From: Beverwykella pulmonaria
Lineage: Eukaryota > Ascomycota > Dothideomycetes > Pleosporales > Melanommataceae
Reading direction: 5' to 3'
Length of the DNA stretch: 64,000 nucleotides
NCBI GenBank assembly: GCA_001599595.1
Contig: BCHH01000005.1
Coordinates: 2,714,804-2,778,803 of the forward strand
Under the pieces are notes generated by a model. The model ran no database searches and was not told the origin of the DNA. It was given only the letters and a program-made list of their open reading frames with translations. Both the position numbers and the translations under genes were made by a program. The first letter of the stretch is position 1. Each line of letters starts with the position of its first letter. Below, one piece after another: positions 36,471 to 49,056 of this stretch.

Positions 36471-39400
36471 TCAACGCCAGCTGTCAGACCCTGGTGTACC
36501 AGAGCCGAAGCCGAAATTTCCGCCAAATCCCATACCACCAGCACCACTCAGCCTGAGCCCCTGGTCCATAAATGTGTTTGCCCACTCCTCGCCTCCAAAA
36601 ATATCATCGAAATTCATAGTGTCACCAGGAACATGGGCGTGCTGTGGGTTTGGCGGTGGGCGAAATCCTCTTTGGCCTTGCGCACCCGCTAGTTGAGGAC
36701 CTTGCATCAGATACATGGGCATCGGGCCAAAGAGTTGAACGTTATTATCGTCAGGGCGCCGAGGTCCCAGGTGCATATTTGATAAGCCACTGGGACTGTA
36801 TGCAGCCGGATGCGGCTTCATATCGATACCTGAAGTCTGGAACGGCAGGTTTGCCATGATGGGTGACGACTCAGTTTTATGCGCGAAGTTTTGGGGGTTG
36901 TTGTTTTCAAACATCGTCATCGGTTGGTTAGGATAAGCGAATGGGTCTGTGGATGGAAACATCATAGCCGACACATCTGGAAGTCGAGCATTGAGACCTG
37001 TAGGATCAACAAATGCACTTGTCATAGGCGTTGGAGGGAAGGATGGGGTGGGCCTTGGCTGAGGCGTGTGAGTAGGAGGAATTCCGAAACCTCCGAGGCT
37101 ACTGGTCGAGGTCGAGGTCGGCGTTAGGCTCGGAGCCTGATCGAGGAAGTCGGCGCTTGGTTGAGAAGGAGAGTGGTATCCCTGTTCAAAGCCAAGGTTC
37201 GCCAAATGGGCTTGCGAGATCGGAAGAGAGTGCCCGCCGAGCACAGCGCCCCCACTGTTGGGGATGGATTCTGGGAAGGTGCTCGCACGTCGTGGTCCCA
37301 TAGCAATGAAGTCCGGATCCTGTTTCAGCACGTTTGGGCGATTTTGAAGGGACTGAGGTGAGCTTCCCTGTCGACGTTTTTTGGTTGCGACAGGGTCCCC
37401 GCCACGTTTGACTGCTTCAGGTAGCCGGTCAAAAATTGTCTGTGAAATAATGATCAGTAGATGCAATGCCTGAAGAAGGTTACAATATTTACATCTAGTG
37501 TGGCAGTACACCTATCGGCAGCCATACTTCGCTTAGCGAAGTGTGCCAGCACCTCTTTGCCTTCAATTGCGTCCCGGAAAAGCTCATGGCTAGTGGGGTT
37601 GTCCGGATTCTCCAACACGAAGTAGAGAATGGAGATGATTGCGAAGAATGTGGTATACATCGAAAACCAGTATGCGCCAGTGAGTAGTCCTCGTTTCTTC
37701 ATCTCCGCGGTGATGTGAATGATGTTGCGCGATACGCTGATACATGCTGAGGCGCAAGCGAATGCCCTCTGGTCGACAGGCTTGCTCTTGGATGATTGAG
37801 AGACGTAGTGCAGGAAGGGACGGTAGAGTAATAGCTGCGCATGCCCATAAGCCATTCGAAGAAGTTGTTGGACCCTAGAATAATTTTGAATGAGTAAAAT
37901 GATTACAGCATGGGGAAGAACAAACATCACTAACCTGATGATTATGTACGGTGCCTCCCCACCAGGTCTCAGTGCCATTGGGAGTGCTTCCAGCCACTGT
38001 TGCAGATCCTGTTCGATTTCTCGGATTTTGGAGTAGCTGACGGAATAAGTCACGGAGTTCTTGCCTCCCGATTTGGTTCCCTTGATAGGATAAACGTATT
38101 CGCATATTTTGGAGAGGACTTGTACGATCTGGGTATGGGCGTTGGAGGCGGCCAGGACAGAAATCTTACCTGGTGGCATCGGTAGGATTTCTGTTTCCGT
38201 GATGAATTCATCGTCGACTTCGGTCGGCCAATCCTGATCAATGTCGTCATCGTTTAGGAAGTCTGGTAGCCCTAGCATGGCTCCAACGTACGTGTCCATC
38301 TTGCGTATGACCCAGAAGAGGCGCTTCCGAGTTTCGGCCTCAATTGGGTTGAAATTCAGGTTGAAAGACCGGTGTAGTCCCATGCGCAGCGCCGATCGTT
38401 GTGCGACGCCGATGTAGGAGTAGCAAGTGGAAAGCTTGGCGGACGACTGCAGGAACTGGATCATGAATACTATTGCTTGCAATGATGTCAAATCTCTGCA
38501 ATCAGCAATGTCCATGAGCTGGCGGGAAGCTCTAAAGTATTTGAAGCTGAAGTGTGTCAGCTTGGCGAACAAATAATCGATCTGATAACCTTACCCCTCG
38601 TCAATGGTAGTCTCGTAGCCGACCTCGTCAAGTTCCACGTCCTTCTTGGAGAAAAGCGTGCCGAGGGCAAGAACAGCATACAATAGTGGCAAGAAGGTAT
38701 TTTCCGCATCCCCGTAGTTCTCTGGCGAGACTTCGTACATGCGCTCCATGGACTTGTAGAAGGTCGGCATGTGTACTACTCGCAATAAAGCACCAGCATC
38801 AATCAGAGCATTGTCGCACAACCTCCTCGCTTCTCTCTTAGACGGTAGGTCTGTCCCAGACGGTTGCACGCTTGATGAGTCTGCAGGTGATTGATGGGTA
38901 GAGGTCGGAGAGTCAAACACTTGGGACATGGGCCGATATTTGACAAAAATTGAGCCCGAAGGGGCAATGATATCTCCGAACTGTTGCTGCAGTCTTCTCA
39001 TGAAGCTAAGTCCTGACGAATGGCCATGGTAGTCCCAATTCCCCTGTTCGTCGAGATCGAGCTGCCCTGTCGCCTTCACCATTGACTCCAGATGCGACTC
39101 GTGTGCGTCTCCACTGGGTTGAGGCTCGTGGCGGTGCCCCATGCGCGGATCTTGCGCAGTCTGTTGCGGGCGTGGGCCTATGGGTGGTATCTGGGGGAGC
39201 ATACCATTCTGCAAGTGAACATCGATGCTAGGGTCGTTTAAATCTAAATTCGGAATCAGAATGTGCAGCAGGGCCTTTGCGCGTTTCAACTGCATCTCCA
39301 GCCCCTCAATGTATTGCGGTGCAGCATTGCGCCGGCGGTTTGAGGGCTGGTCGTATGTACACTCTGCACTACGTCAGTATGCGATCGCGCGCACGGTCAA

Positions 39401-39704
39401 GAGAGAGATATATATATATCGTGGAGAGGAGGAGCGGCGACCACATACCATAGCTGTAGACAGTGCAGTGTGTGCAGGGCTGTTTGCCGTCACACTTGAT
39501 TTTCTTCCTCCGACATTCATCGCAGGCGCGAGTCACCCTCCTCCGCTTCTGCATGGGACCGGTGGTGGGCCTCTGCGGTTGGTCGGCGTCATCTTCGTTT
39601 ATTGGCGAGGCCTGCTCAGTATTGTTGGGTGTGTCGACCTGGGAGGGATCATATTGGCCTGAGCCTCTACGGACATCAGCGTTCTCGGAGCCTGGAGAGT
39701 CCAT
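36471..39704 (-). CDS. Zn(II)2Cys6 transcription factor with fungal-specific regulatory domain
   Basis: CDS complement(join(36471..37439,37493..37874,37935..38546,38595..39363,39449..39704)), 995 residues. A basic stretch (KRRRVTRA) leads into the zinc cluster C61-x2-C64-x6-C71-x5-C77-x2-C80-x6-C87; the sixth cysteine is encoded by exon 2. A short linker and a heptad-like segment ([18 protein letters not shown]) allow dimerisation. Residues about 240-690 form the fungal-specific TF domain (middle homology region), with [17 protein letters not shown] as a typical feature. The last 300 residues are Pro/Ser/Gly/Asn-rich, probably an activation region. Likely a nuclear regulator of a carbon or lipid catabolic programme, but the target is not deducible and no catabolic cluster adjoins it. 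Intron 3 (60 nt) is free of stops and a multiple of three. Confidence 0.92.
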
Positions 39705-42700
39705 GGTGGTGCACAGAAGGAAGCATTGGGCGGGCTGGGGGGCGGAGGGCTAAGAGGGATTCAGAGAATTGTCATCAGCCCTGGTGACTCAGCAGCGCGG
39801 AGAGTTTCAAACAGGCAATTGAGCGGTGGGAAAAAGCGAAGAGTGGATAGCCGCCTTGGTCATAGGATTACTCGCGGATAGGATTTTTGGGTGGAGTCTT
39901 AGCGCTCGTCGTTTCCGCCCTTGGGACGCTCGGAGTGAACTAACCTATCTCCGCGCCGAGCGGCGACGAGGGGAAAGGACCCTGGGCGGAGTAGCCCGCT
40001 GCAACCTCAGGCACCACTGACTGGCGAATGCAGACGTGTGCTATGGATTGGCGCCGCTGCACTAGGATTATTGAGTGCTGGGGATGTGATGGTGGTTTGA
40101 TGAGGGTGTCGGACGGTTCTGTGGGTCGTCGTCACACTGCGCGGTGCTACCCCTCCCGCTTTGTCCTCAGCCCATTCTGCGAGTTATTTCCACCGCAAAC
40201 TGATGCCAGGGCTCGCACAAAGCGTTAGCACCGCGGTCATGGGCCGTGTCGCCACGCCAAGGACAAGCAAATGGCCTCGCTTATCTGCATGCTGTGGCGT
40301 CAGGTCGCATTGTTGGTGCAGCGCAGAGGCGCATGAGCCGTGGTCCTTTACAATCCCTCAAGGGGTGCTCCCAGCATGGCTAGCACGGCGCCACCATGGC
40401 CACACGACACACATGTGAACTGGCCTTGGAGTCTTGGAGGAGTCTTGGATGCTGTGGCAGATGTGGCTCGAATTACCGCAAGCAGCAAGGCCGGCGGTGC
40501 TCACGGAGTGCTTCCGCTCGCGGAGGAGTCTTCGCGCCTCACTGATGTTCCATCGCCGCCTGTCGTCGCCAGGTGCTTCCTCACCCATTCTGATGCGGTC
40601 TTCATGTTCCCTCAGCATTGCCGGATCGAGCAGAGATCGGCGCAACGGCGACAAGGCCGTCGTATTTTGGCGTGTCAAAGCCGGTCATGTATGGCCAAGC
40701 CATCTTTTCTATAGTGAGCCTTCGCTGCACCTGCGAAGACGGAATCAAGCCACGCTTGCGTATGCCAATGAAGGTAGTTTATCCGGAGCTAGTGTTCACG
40801 CAAAGTGGCTGGGATCCATGTCGCACAACCTCCTCCACCTCCAACTTTTTTCGGCACAGGGATATCTCGAACGTGGGGCGCTATGAATAGAATCAATATG
40901 TGGCAGAGTGGCACAGGCGGAGGTGGCTGGCGGCTCGAGACGCGAAACGGACAAATGCCCTCCTTACTAAACGGTCATCTGTCTGATAGCAAATATTTTG
41001 AGACTGTCCGCAATATCGCCGAGAGTTTAAAATTCTTTCTACGGGATATATCGTCAATACGAGTACTCCCAAAAGTTCGATGCAAAGGGTGGCCGCGTAC
41101 TCCCAGTCGTTAAGGATCATAACACCCTTGTAACTCTCAATAACTACTTATTGACTCGACGGCTGCTGGATGTGGGTGTTGTACGAGGCTTTCCGAGAAA
41201 CGGACCAAAGCCGGTGGGTCGGTACTTGTCGTTGTCCAACTCCAAACGGTGTGAGATTTGGGACTAAGCACTGTGGCAGAGTCAGTCACTTCAATAGATA
41301 TGCGTCTCATCCTTGCTTATGGGTTACATAGCAGATGTCCTGATTAGGTAAAATGAAGGCCGTTTTGACTAACTAGGCATGCTGCAAGTCGGTGTCTCTC
41401 TTCGTCGAATCTTCAATCTCGACGTGCTGTTGAGGAAGGTGCCGGACTCTAATCTTTCCGCCAGACCTTAGTGCTGTAAAGCGCCATGTAATCTAGCCTA
41501 GGTCCCAAAACCTCACCTCGCTTAGTGTTGCTTTTGGAGTTTTTGACTCGGCCCGGGCGCCATTCTTGCTCTTCGTTACGTCATGCTAAGCCCCTAGGTT
41601 CATTCGAGAAGCAATCGCAGGTTGCAGCCACGCCAAGGAGAGGCTTGACTGGAGCACTCGCCTCAAATGCGGGCCAGAAGTGGCGTCATCTGATACTGTT
41701 GATACAGATCTCTCACTTGAAAGCAAGAAGTTATTCTGGGTTGGTTTCTGTGACTGTGACTGACAGTTTCGCCGACAACTTCCACCAAGACGAAGCGTTG
41801 TCGTGACTCATAGGGCAAACTCCCAAACGAAATGTGGCGTACCTACTAGATAATAGAGCATGTATGTACGATTCCCCGACTAGGCGCAGAAGTTCTTTAA
41901 CAAGATGAAGCACGTCACGGCGACTCCATCTAGCTGCTAGTCGCTTCGTATCGTCAGAGAACAATCGCCTAACCACTTTGAAGCCGCGAGATGAAGATGT
42001 TGACGGCACAAGAATAGAAAGCTCGCCCTGCCTAAGGTTAGTGTACTCTAACCAAAGGTCAAACATAGCTATCGGGCTTGCATTTCCTCTCCGAGGTTGG
42101 TGGACATTCGGTGCAACTTCCCCCCCAATGTCAAGTCGAGCTCGCTAGCCTGATTGGGCAATGAACAACCGTAGTAAGCAGTAATAGAACTGCCCATGAT
42201 CGAGTCTTTGTTAAACACCGTTGAGGTTCTATTTTCTGAGGAAGAACTCTCGTTCGCGGCGTTTACCGTCTTCAGTTAAGTGTATCCTAGGCTGAATACC
42301 TTTGATCTAGGTAAGGAACGAGTAAAGAGATGCTCTTAAGTCTTACAGCCGCCTTCTGAGTCCTGAATTCGAGCTATCCGTCGGTCTGCTTGCCAGATTT
42401 AGCCATGACAAAGAAATTTGAAGACAGGGACCGTGCTCTTGTGAATCCTGAGTATCAGGACACTGTCATACGAAGATCTTCAAAGACTAAGTGTTTGGAT
42501 GCATTAGTGACAAGGCAAGGTTGTGCATTCAGAGTACTCCAAGCTGTCACCTTCTTGCCAACATCTCATGCAGTCAGCGCAATGTACCTTTGAAGGATAC
42601 AGCAATATTAGGGAAGGCTGGGCTGATCATTGTGCCCTCTGTTTGACATTAGTTAGCTGTCGCCTTGCTTTCCGCGCCGACTTCTGTTCGTTGGAATTGA

Positions 42701-42994
42701 GAACATATATCTCCAGTTTGACGACTGCGATGGTGGGTCACCCAAGAAGCGATAATACAGCCTATTCGTTCCTGCGAGGAGATTTCGAACTTGTCGGTGA
42801 TGATACAGCTGAAATTAAGAAGAGGTGATGGGTGGAGTTTGCTCATTCAATAAGGGTTTTGGCAGTCTAGGCGCTAAACCAAACGCAGTCATAAGCGAAC
42901 CGCCAAGGCCACCGCACTACCAACACAAATTCACAACTCTTCGCGACACCACAAGTAACGACTCTACTAACAACACAACCCGGGATTCAGCAGG
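39705..42994. other. Gene-poor interval, 3.3 kb
   Basis: Only small frames. The most protein-like is 41731-42066 on the minus strand (111 codons from an ATG), without a known domain or neighbours that support it. The rest shows no RNA gene, repeat array or element termini. The rightmost few hundred bases would be the RPL16 promoter. Confidence 0.45.
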
Positions 42995-44084
42995 ATGTCG
43001 ACCTTCGAACCCATCGTCGTACGTACAATCTCTCCGCGCGATGCACGCTCCCCTTCCCGGCAACTCCAGTAACGTCATCTTGTCGATGCTTGATACGCAC
43101 AACAACGAACCCGCTTTACATGAGAATTCCTGGCTGACATCTGGTTATCTTGACAGGTTATTGATGCGAAGGGCCATCTGCTTGGCCGCTTGGCCAGCAC
43201 GGTCGCGAAGCAGCTGCTGGGCGGCCAGAAGATCGTTGTCGTCCGCTGCGAGGCCCTCAACATCTCTGGCGAATTCTTCCGAGCAAAGCGTACGTTCTGC
43301 CCTTATCAGGCCATTGCACAATACACGAAAGAGGCAGAGGAATATTGGATTATAGGAGAAAATAATGAGCAGGGTCGGCACGGCTAGGTTGAAGGTGTCT
43401 CGGGTTCCTCTGACTCCATGTGGAGCTATACTCTCAGACACAAGCACACAAGAGCAATTGGCTAACATCTCTGGAAATCTAGTGAAGTACCAAGCCTTTC
43501 TCCGGAAACAGACCCGATACAACCCCACCCGTGGAGGTAAAGCTCTCCCTTCCACAATCGCACACACACAGTCTTAGACTCACCACGATCATCGCACCTC
43601 GGCGCAATGGCTAATCACGTTCACCAGGTCCGTTCCACTTCCGAGCACCGTCCAAGATGTTCTGGCGAACCGTCCGTGGCATGATCCCGCACAAGACCGC
43701 CCGCGGGGCCGCCGCACTGGAGCGCCTGAAGACCTTCGAGGGTATCCCCCCACCATACGACAAGAAGAAGCGCGTCGTGGTTCCCCAGGCCCTGCGAGTT
43801 CTGAGACTTAAGCCCGGCCGCAAGTACTGCACTGTCGGCCGCCTTGGCCAAGAGTTCGGCTGGAAGTACCAGGACGTCGTTGCCCGGTATGATGCTCCAC
43901 ACCTGCGCACATTTCTCGACACTTATACTAACGCGACTTCTACAGTCTCGAGGAGAGGAGGAAAGTTAATGGTGCTGCATACTACGAGCGCAAGAAGGTG
44001 GCGCGCAGGCAGTTGGCGGAAGCCCAGAAGACGGCTAAGGTGGACGACAAGGTCAAGCAACAACTTGCCACCTACGGCTACTAG
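42995..44084 (+). CDS. RPL16: 60S ribosomal protein uL13 (L13a/L16)
   Basis: CDS join(42995..43018,43157..43289,43483..43536,43628..43886,43946..44084), 202 residues, the usual family length. It opens [20 protein letters not shown] and ends in LATYGY; the core [18 protein letters not shown] and the [20 protein letters not shown] stretch are diagnostic. It is a structural protein of the large subunit near the exit tunnel. Four introns of 138, 193, 91 and 59 nt, all GT/AG, interrupt a short gene, as is common for fungal ribosomal proteins. I looked for box C/D snoRNA signatures in the two larger introns and saw no convincing pair. Confidence 0.96.
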
Positions 44085-44768
44085 AGGTTGGAGAAAGCAT
44101 TCGACGGGTTCTCCAGGGGTTGATGGTGTGGGTCAGCATGGAATACATGGGTCTCATGGGATCTTTTCAAACTCTTTCATAAATTCGACTATTCGACAGG
44201 GTGTCCTGGAAAAAGAGCACATCAATATTCGATTGCTCACGAGTGCATGGGTCTTTTCAAGGTCGGCAAACTCTTCCAAATACTCACTTCCGGCTAGAAG
44301 AATAAAGAAATGAAAATCTCAGGCTGCATGGGTTCGACGTTGTGTGGCCTACTAATTCACCTCATTGTTTTGAATGTTGAACAGAGAAACCTCGGCATTA
44401 TTTTCTTACTCATGACGTGGGTAGCTTACTTAAGGTCACGCTTTGTATAGACGGGAGCGAAAGTCAGTGCAATAGCTGCTCATCAATTCACTCCAGCGTG
44501 TGGCGATGCACAATTATTGGAATTGACAATTACATGTTCGGAGCTCACATTCTGAGGTCGGATAGTGTTGCCGTATTCGTATCGCGTCCCATCATCCGAC
44601 ACATCGCCGAACGTTCAATGGATCAACGGACCTCGGGCTTGACATTCCGCCTCAGCTCTTAGCCCTCCCCACCTTCTCCAAGATATGGAGCTTCCTTCCT
44701 CGCTCCTTGTCATGCTCGCATACAAAGCATCTTGAGTTTTCAAAGTACTACCGCGCGCTTCTTTCAAA
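44085..44768. other. Intergenic, 0.68 kb
   Basis: Downstream flank of RPL16 (an aataaa-type signal at about 44302) and promoter of the acyl-CoA synthetase gene. Nothing else seen. Confidence 0.5.
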
Positions 44769-46660
44769 ATGTCACCGCTTGACCGTCTACAGTCCATCGC
44801 ATCGCATTTCACAGGCGCGTCTCCAAAGATCCACGATGGAGACAGCCACGAGTACCACCATAGAAACAACTTCCATACGCTGTCACCAACAGCCTTCTTG
44901 TGGAGAGCAGCATGTATCGAACCAGAAGTATGCTCAACCCCTCGAAAATACGCTTCACGATTCTTGGTCGAATAGCTTGTAGAACCTGATCAAAGAGTTG
45001 GATAGCTAACAATGTATACAACTTGTAGGCCACAGCTATCTACCACGTAACCGCGAACTCTAAAATCCTGCGCCGCTCCTACCTCGAAACTGCCGATCGA
45101 GCCCGTGGCCTAGCATACTACCTCCGCAAACATCAACGCAAGCGCGTCGGTATCCTAAGTACAAACACGCCCGCCTTCCTCGAATCGATCTTTGGTATCG
45201 CAGCTGCTGGGGCCATCAATGTCGCTGTGAACTACAGACTGAAGACAGATGACATCAGTTACATTTTCCAACACAGCGACGTCGACCTGATCATCGCGGA
45301 TTTCGAGTTCGTGCCATTGCTGGAGAAGTTCAGCAAGGAGAGACCGCACGTACCGATATTGATAGACAATGACACAGACGCGACAGAAGGCGAGCTCTCG
45401 GGCCCCTTCGACGATGCCGTGCTAGAAGGGTTGAAACTAGACGCAGCAACCGGCGGACGTGGCTGGGCCGATCTAGAAACACAGGCAAAGAACGAGGAGG
45501 ATATGATCGCTCTGGCATACACGTCAGGAACAACTGCACGACCAAAGGGTGTTGAATATACCCACCGAGGATGCTATCTGGCGGCGCTTGGAAACGTCAT
45601 TGAATCTGGGCTGAATTATCACACAGGCCGCTGTGGCTATCTCTGGACGCTCCCTATGTTCCACGCCCAAGGCTGGACTTTCCCCTGGGCCGTAACAGCA
45701 GTCCGAGGAACGCACTACTGTCTGCGGAAGATCGACTATCCTGAGATCTGGCGACTTCTGAAGACGGAGAATGTCACGCATTTCAATGCTGCACCCACAG
45801 TGAACACATTGCTTTGCGCAGCAAAGGAGGCGGAGAAATTGGACCGTCCAGTGAAGGTCACGGTAGCTGCAAGTCCGCCGTCCGCGTGGTTGTTCGAACA
45901 GATGATGAATTTGAATTTGCAGCCGGTGCATGTGTATGGATTGACGGAGACGTATGGGCCGATCACGAAAGGGTATCATATGCCAGAGTGGGAGGAGATC
46001 GACGTCAAAGAGAAGTATGCGAAGATGGCGAGGCAGGGTCATGGGTTTATTGCTTCGCTCCCTGCGCGGGTAATCAAAACTGAGCAGCCGGACGATGTTA
46101 TTATCGATGTGAAGCGCGATGGGAAGGAGATTGGCGAGATCGTGTTCCAAGGCAACATCTGCGCCAAGGGATACTACAAAGATGCTGAGGCAACGAAGAA
46201 GCTGTGGGCCGGCGGCGTCAATCACTCTGGGGATCTAGCAGTCATGCACCCAGACGGCGCAATCCAGATCCTCGACCGCGCGAAAGACATCATCATCTCA
46301 GGTACTTCTCCATCCTTCCCTTCCCCATCTCCCCACTAACCCTACCCAGGCGGCGAAAACATCTCCTCGGTAGCCCTCGAATCCATGCTTAGCACACACC
46401 CCGCTATCCTCGAAGTCGGTGTTGTCGCAATCGCAGATTCACATTGGGGCGAGCGGCCCAAAGCCTTCATCACAGTAAAGGATGGCGAGAGCGTGACGGG
46501 CGAAGACGTAATCGATTGGGCGAAACATAAGAGTGATATTAGCAAGTTTATGGTGCCCAGGGAGGTCGAAGTTGTCAAGGAGTTGCCGAAGACGAGTACA
46601 GGGAAGCTGAAGAAGAACGTGTTGAGAGAGTGGGCAAGGGGAAAGAGGGATGCTATGTAA
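44769..46660 (+). CDS. AMP-binding acyl-CoA synthetase-like enzyme (ANL superfamily)
   Basis: CDS join(44769..44927,45029..46301,46350..46660), 580 residues. It should activate a carboxylic acid with ATP to an acyl-AMP and pass it to CoA. Seen: P-loop motif YTSGTTARPKG (217-227), GLTETYGP (motif A5), the GDLAVMHPDG...DRAKDIIISGGENIS hinge region, and the C-terminal PKTSTGKLKK with the catalytic lysine. The intron 2 junction falls inside SGGEN and keeps frame (48 nt, cactaac branch). There is no peroxisomal SKL-type C terminus (ends KRDAM) and no signal peptide, so a cytosolic or, less likely, mitochondrial location is inferred. Substrate chain length cannot be read from the sequence; medium-chain fatty or aromatic acids are possible. 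Confidence 0.9.
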
Positions 46661-48195
46661 GGAAGAGAAGATGGATGAAGGAATGTGTGTATGCTTATTT
46701 GTACGATGCTGACATGCATGTGCTTCCCTAACCCTCCATGGTGAATACCAGTGTGTAGTGATGGTGCACTCCACTCTGCTTCCCCATCTCAAGTCACCTC
46801 ATCTCAAATCACCCGATGACCCCGGCACGAACAGAGCGATTCAGTACATCCTTCTCCAGTCGCTCTTTCTGAGAAGGACATAAACCTCCCCTCTACCACT
46901 CTCTAGGACACCACACATTCCACGCAATACCTACATTTTTATGTCTCTTACTCCAAAACTCAACACCTTGACGAGCTATGTCTACCCGCGAGCTCCTTGG
47001 ACTAAAATGTTCTCATCAGTGACTGTAACTCTGCTTAAGCTATTCACAGACCCTCGACCTGCACACATGGTGCGATATTGTCTAAATCTATATAACAACA
47101 GCTACATGGACTAGCCCTAGCGTTGCGTCTCTCACATGACGCAAATTCTACTTCATTTCTAGGATAAGTTGCTCAAAAACGTAGTGAGCGGTTGCGTTCT
47201 TGTCATGAAGCTTGAGGTCTGTTACAAGCTCCACACTCGCAGACAACAGTAGCGAGCCTTAAAACCAATCAACTTTCCATGGACTGCGTCTGGATCTGTG
47301 TTGTCACAATGGTATCTTCTCTCCAACATCCCTAGCGCTAACGTGAATAGAAGAGAATAGCTAAAAATGATAATGGGCTATTTTTGGTCTCTTCGCAGAA
47401 TGTATATCTGAAGGAGAATATGTTCTTTCTGCTGCTGATCGAAAGTTTGAAAACAGCCCTTCATCTCTCGTCCGTTTGTCTAGAAATCAGCTGTACAAGG
47501 AAACATGACTCCTTGCAGCCTGCAAGGTCTTAATTTGTTCAAAACGCGAGCCTCTCAACGATTATTGCAAACATATTAATGGGCGAGCAGAAACTAGAAC
47601 AGGAAGGCTGGGAAGCGATAATAATGGCTGCCCCGACAACTATGACTCAGAAATGTAGGCTCTAATACAAGAAGGAAGGGGCTGTTGCACGAACCCATGC
47701 AGTACTCGAATAATCCCTTTTGTACCTAGTGGGCACATTGATGACTTTTTCAGCGTCTATTCATATCACCTGGGGTTTTTAGTGTAGGAGACTGAAGGAT
47801 CCTAGGAGTAGGCTTGTTGCATTTATTGACTCATGGCTTCTTATCGTTGACCCTTTGGCATAGAGTAGATAGGGATGGTGCTACACTAGATGAAGCAAGA
47901 GGAAGTTTTTGAGAACTAATCTTTATCATGTGTGGTGATATCATCAGCGTTGCATGGGTCTGGTAATGGCGATGCGCGTTGTGAGTATGCGGGTATGACA
48001 AAGACCGAAGAAAGGAGGAGTAGAGAACAGGGAGATCTGGACGACAGAAAGAAAAGTGAGGTCGCCTATATCTAGTGATCCAGTCTATATACTTCTAACA
48101 GACCTAAAATGCCGCAATGTTGATAAGAGGGGGAAATATCTACTTACCCTCTTCAAACCCTCAACCCTCCAACTACCCCTCTCACCCTTACCCAC
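46661..48195. other. Intergenic between convergent genes, 1.5 kb
   Basis: No open frame worth reporting and no RNA gene recognised. Moderately AT-rich, no repeats seen. Confidence 0.5.
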
Positions 48196-49056
48196 CTACC
48201 TTCTCTCCCAAACTTCCTCTCTGACCCCCTCCCAAACCTGCCTAACCCACTTCACTATCCCATCCGTATCCTCCTCTTTCTGCGGATAATGATGTCCGCC
48301 CTCATTCTCCCTAACCTCGCTCATTCCCTCCCCAATCTCATAATGCTGCTCAATGAGCAATTTCCCTGTCCAAGACCACTCGTCTTCGGTAGCCTGCATA
48401 TGCAGGGTCGGGATCCGAATCTTCCTACTCTCAAGGGCTTCCTTTTCTTCTTTGGAAAGGCTTGACGCAGCGAGAAGCGCGCGTGCGGCAGCGGGAACCA
48501 ATGGTGGCGGATAACTCCCACAAACACTAAGCCCAAAGTGAAAATCCAACCACTCTGCCTCTTCCCCCCCACCTTCTCCCCTCTGCACCAACGCCCTCCT
48601 AATCTCCGCACCCTGCAACAACCCCGCCACAATCTTCGTCCCTTGAGAAAACCCAATCAACCCCACCACCTTCCCACCCTCCTTCCGAATATTCTGAACT
48701 GTGCTCCTGATCAAGTCCTCGACTTCAGGCGCTAGCGTCCGCGTCCCTGTCCCGGCTTTCATACTATCCAAAGAGGTGACTTCGGAGGCAGGAAGCCAGC
48801 GCTTGAACGGCCCCATGCCCTCGAAGAAAGGGAGGACGCCGGGGCCTGCGGCGGAGGGGAAAGGCGCGTTCATGCTCTCGATTTTGAAATCGTGTTGTAA
48901 GTGGCGAGATACGCGCGCCAACTGCACGGAGTGGCAGGTTGCATTGCTGCCTGAGCCGTGGAAGGCGAGGACGGTCGGCTTGAGGGGCTTGAGGGCTCCG
49001 TCTGAGGCGGGGGAGGAGGAGCGCGTCAGGAATGTGCTTGTTGTATAGGAGGACAT
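48196..49056 (-). CDS. FSH1-type serine hydrolase (alpha/beta hydrolase)
   Basis: A single exon of 286 codons. The oxyanion strand VLAFHGSGSN is near residue 30, the nucleophile elbow GFSQG puts the catalytic serine at 137, an ATEDEW segment gives the likely Asp225, and GGHHYP gives the likely His255. This arrangement is that of the fungal FSH1/FSH2/FSH3 family, related to human OVCA2. Members are esterases or thioesterases; some sit in polyketide clusters, but no cluster is present here, so a housekeeping esterase is more probable. The protein lacks a signal peptide. Low-complexity Gly/Glu residues at about 158-168 form a loop insertion. Confidence 0.88.
   Translation of the reverse strand: MSSYTTSTFLTRSSSPASDGALKPLKPTVLAFHGSGSNATCHSVQLARVSRHLQHDFKIESMNAPFPSAAGPGVLPFFEGMGPFKRWLPASEVTSLDSMKAGTGTRTLAPEVEDLIRSTVQNIRKEGGKVVGLIGFSQGTKIVAGLLQGAEIRRALVQRGEGGGEEAEWLDFHFGLSVCGSYPPPLVPAAARALLAASSLSKEEKEALESRKIRIPTLHMQATEDEWSWTGKLLIEQHYEIGEGMSEVRENEGGHHYPQKEEDTDGIVKWVRQVWEGVREEVWERR

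Noticed and set aside
41731..42066. 111-codon minus-strand frame with fairly protein-like sequence
   Set aside because: Starts with ATG but has no recognised domain, no flanking exons I could connect and no homologue I can recall; too weak to list as a gene.
43019..43482. Possible intronic snoRNA in RPL16
   Set aside because: Introns 1 and 2 contain scattered CTGA and ATGA strings but no properly spaced C and D boxes with a terminal stem.
44769..49056. Secondary-metabolite cluster suggested by an acyl-CoA synthetase and an FSH1-type hydrolase
   Set aside because: No polyketide synthase, NRPS, P450 or transporter is nearby; the two genes are convergent, 1.5 kb apart, and flanked by housekeeping genes.
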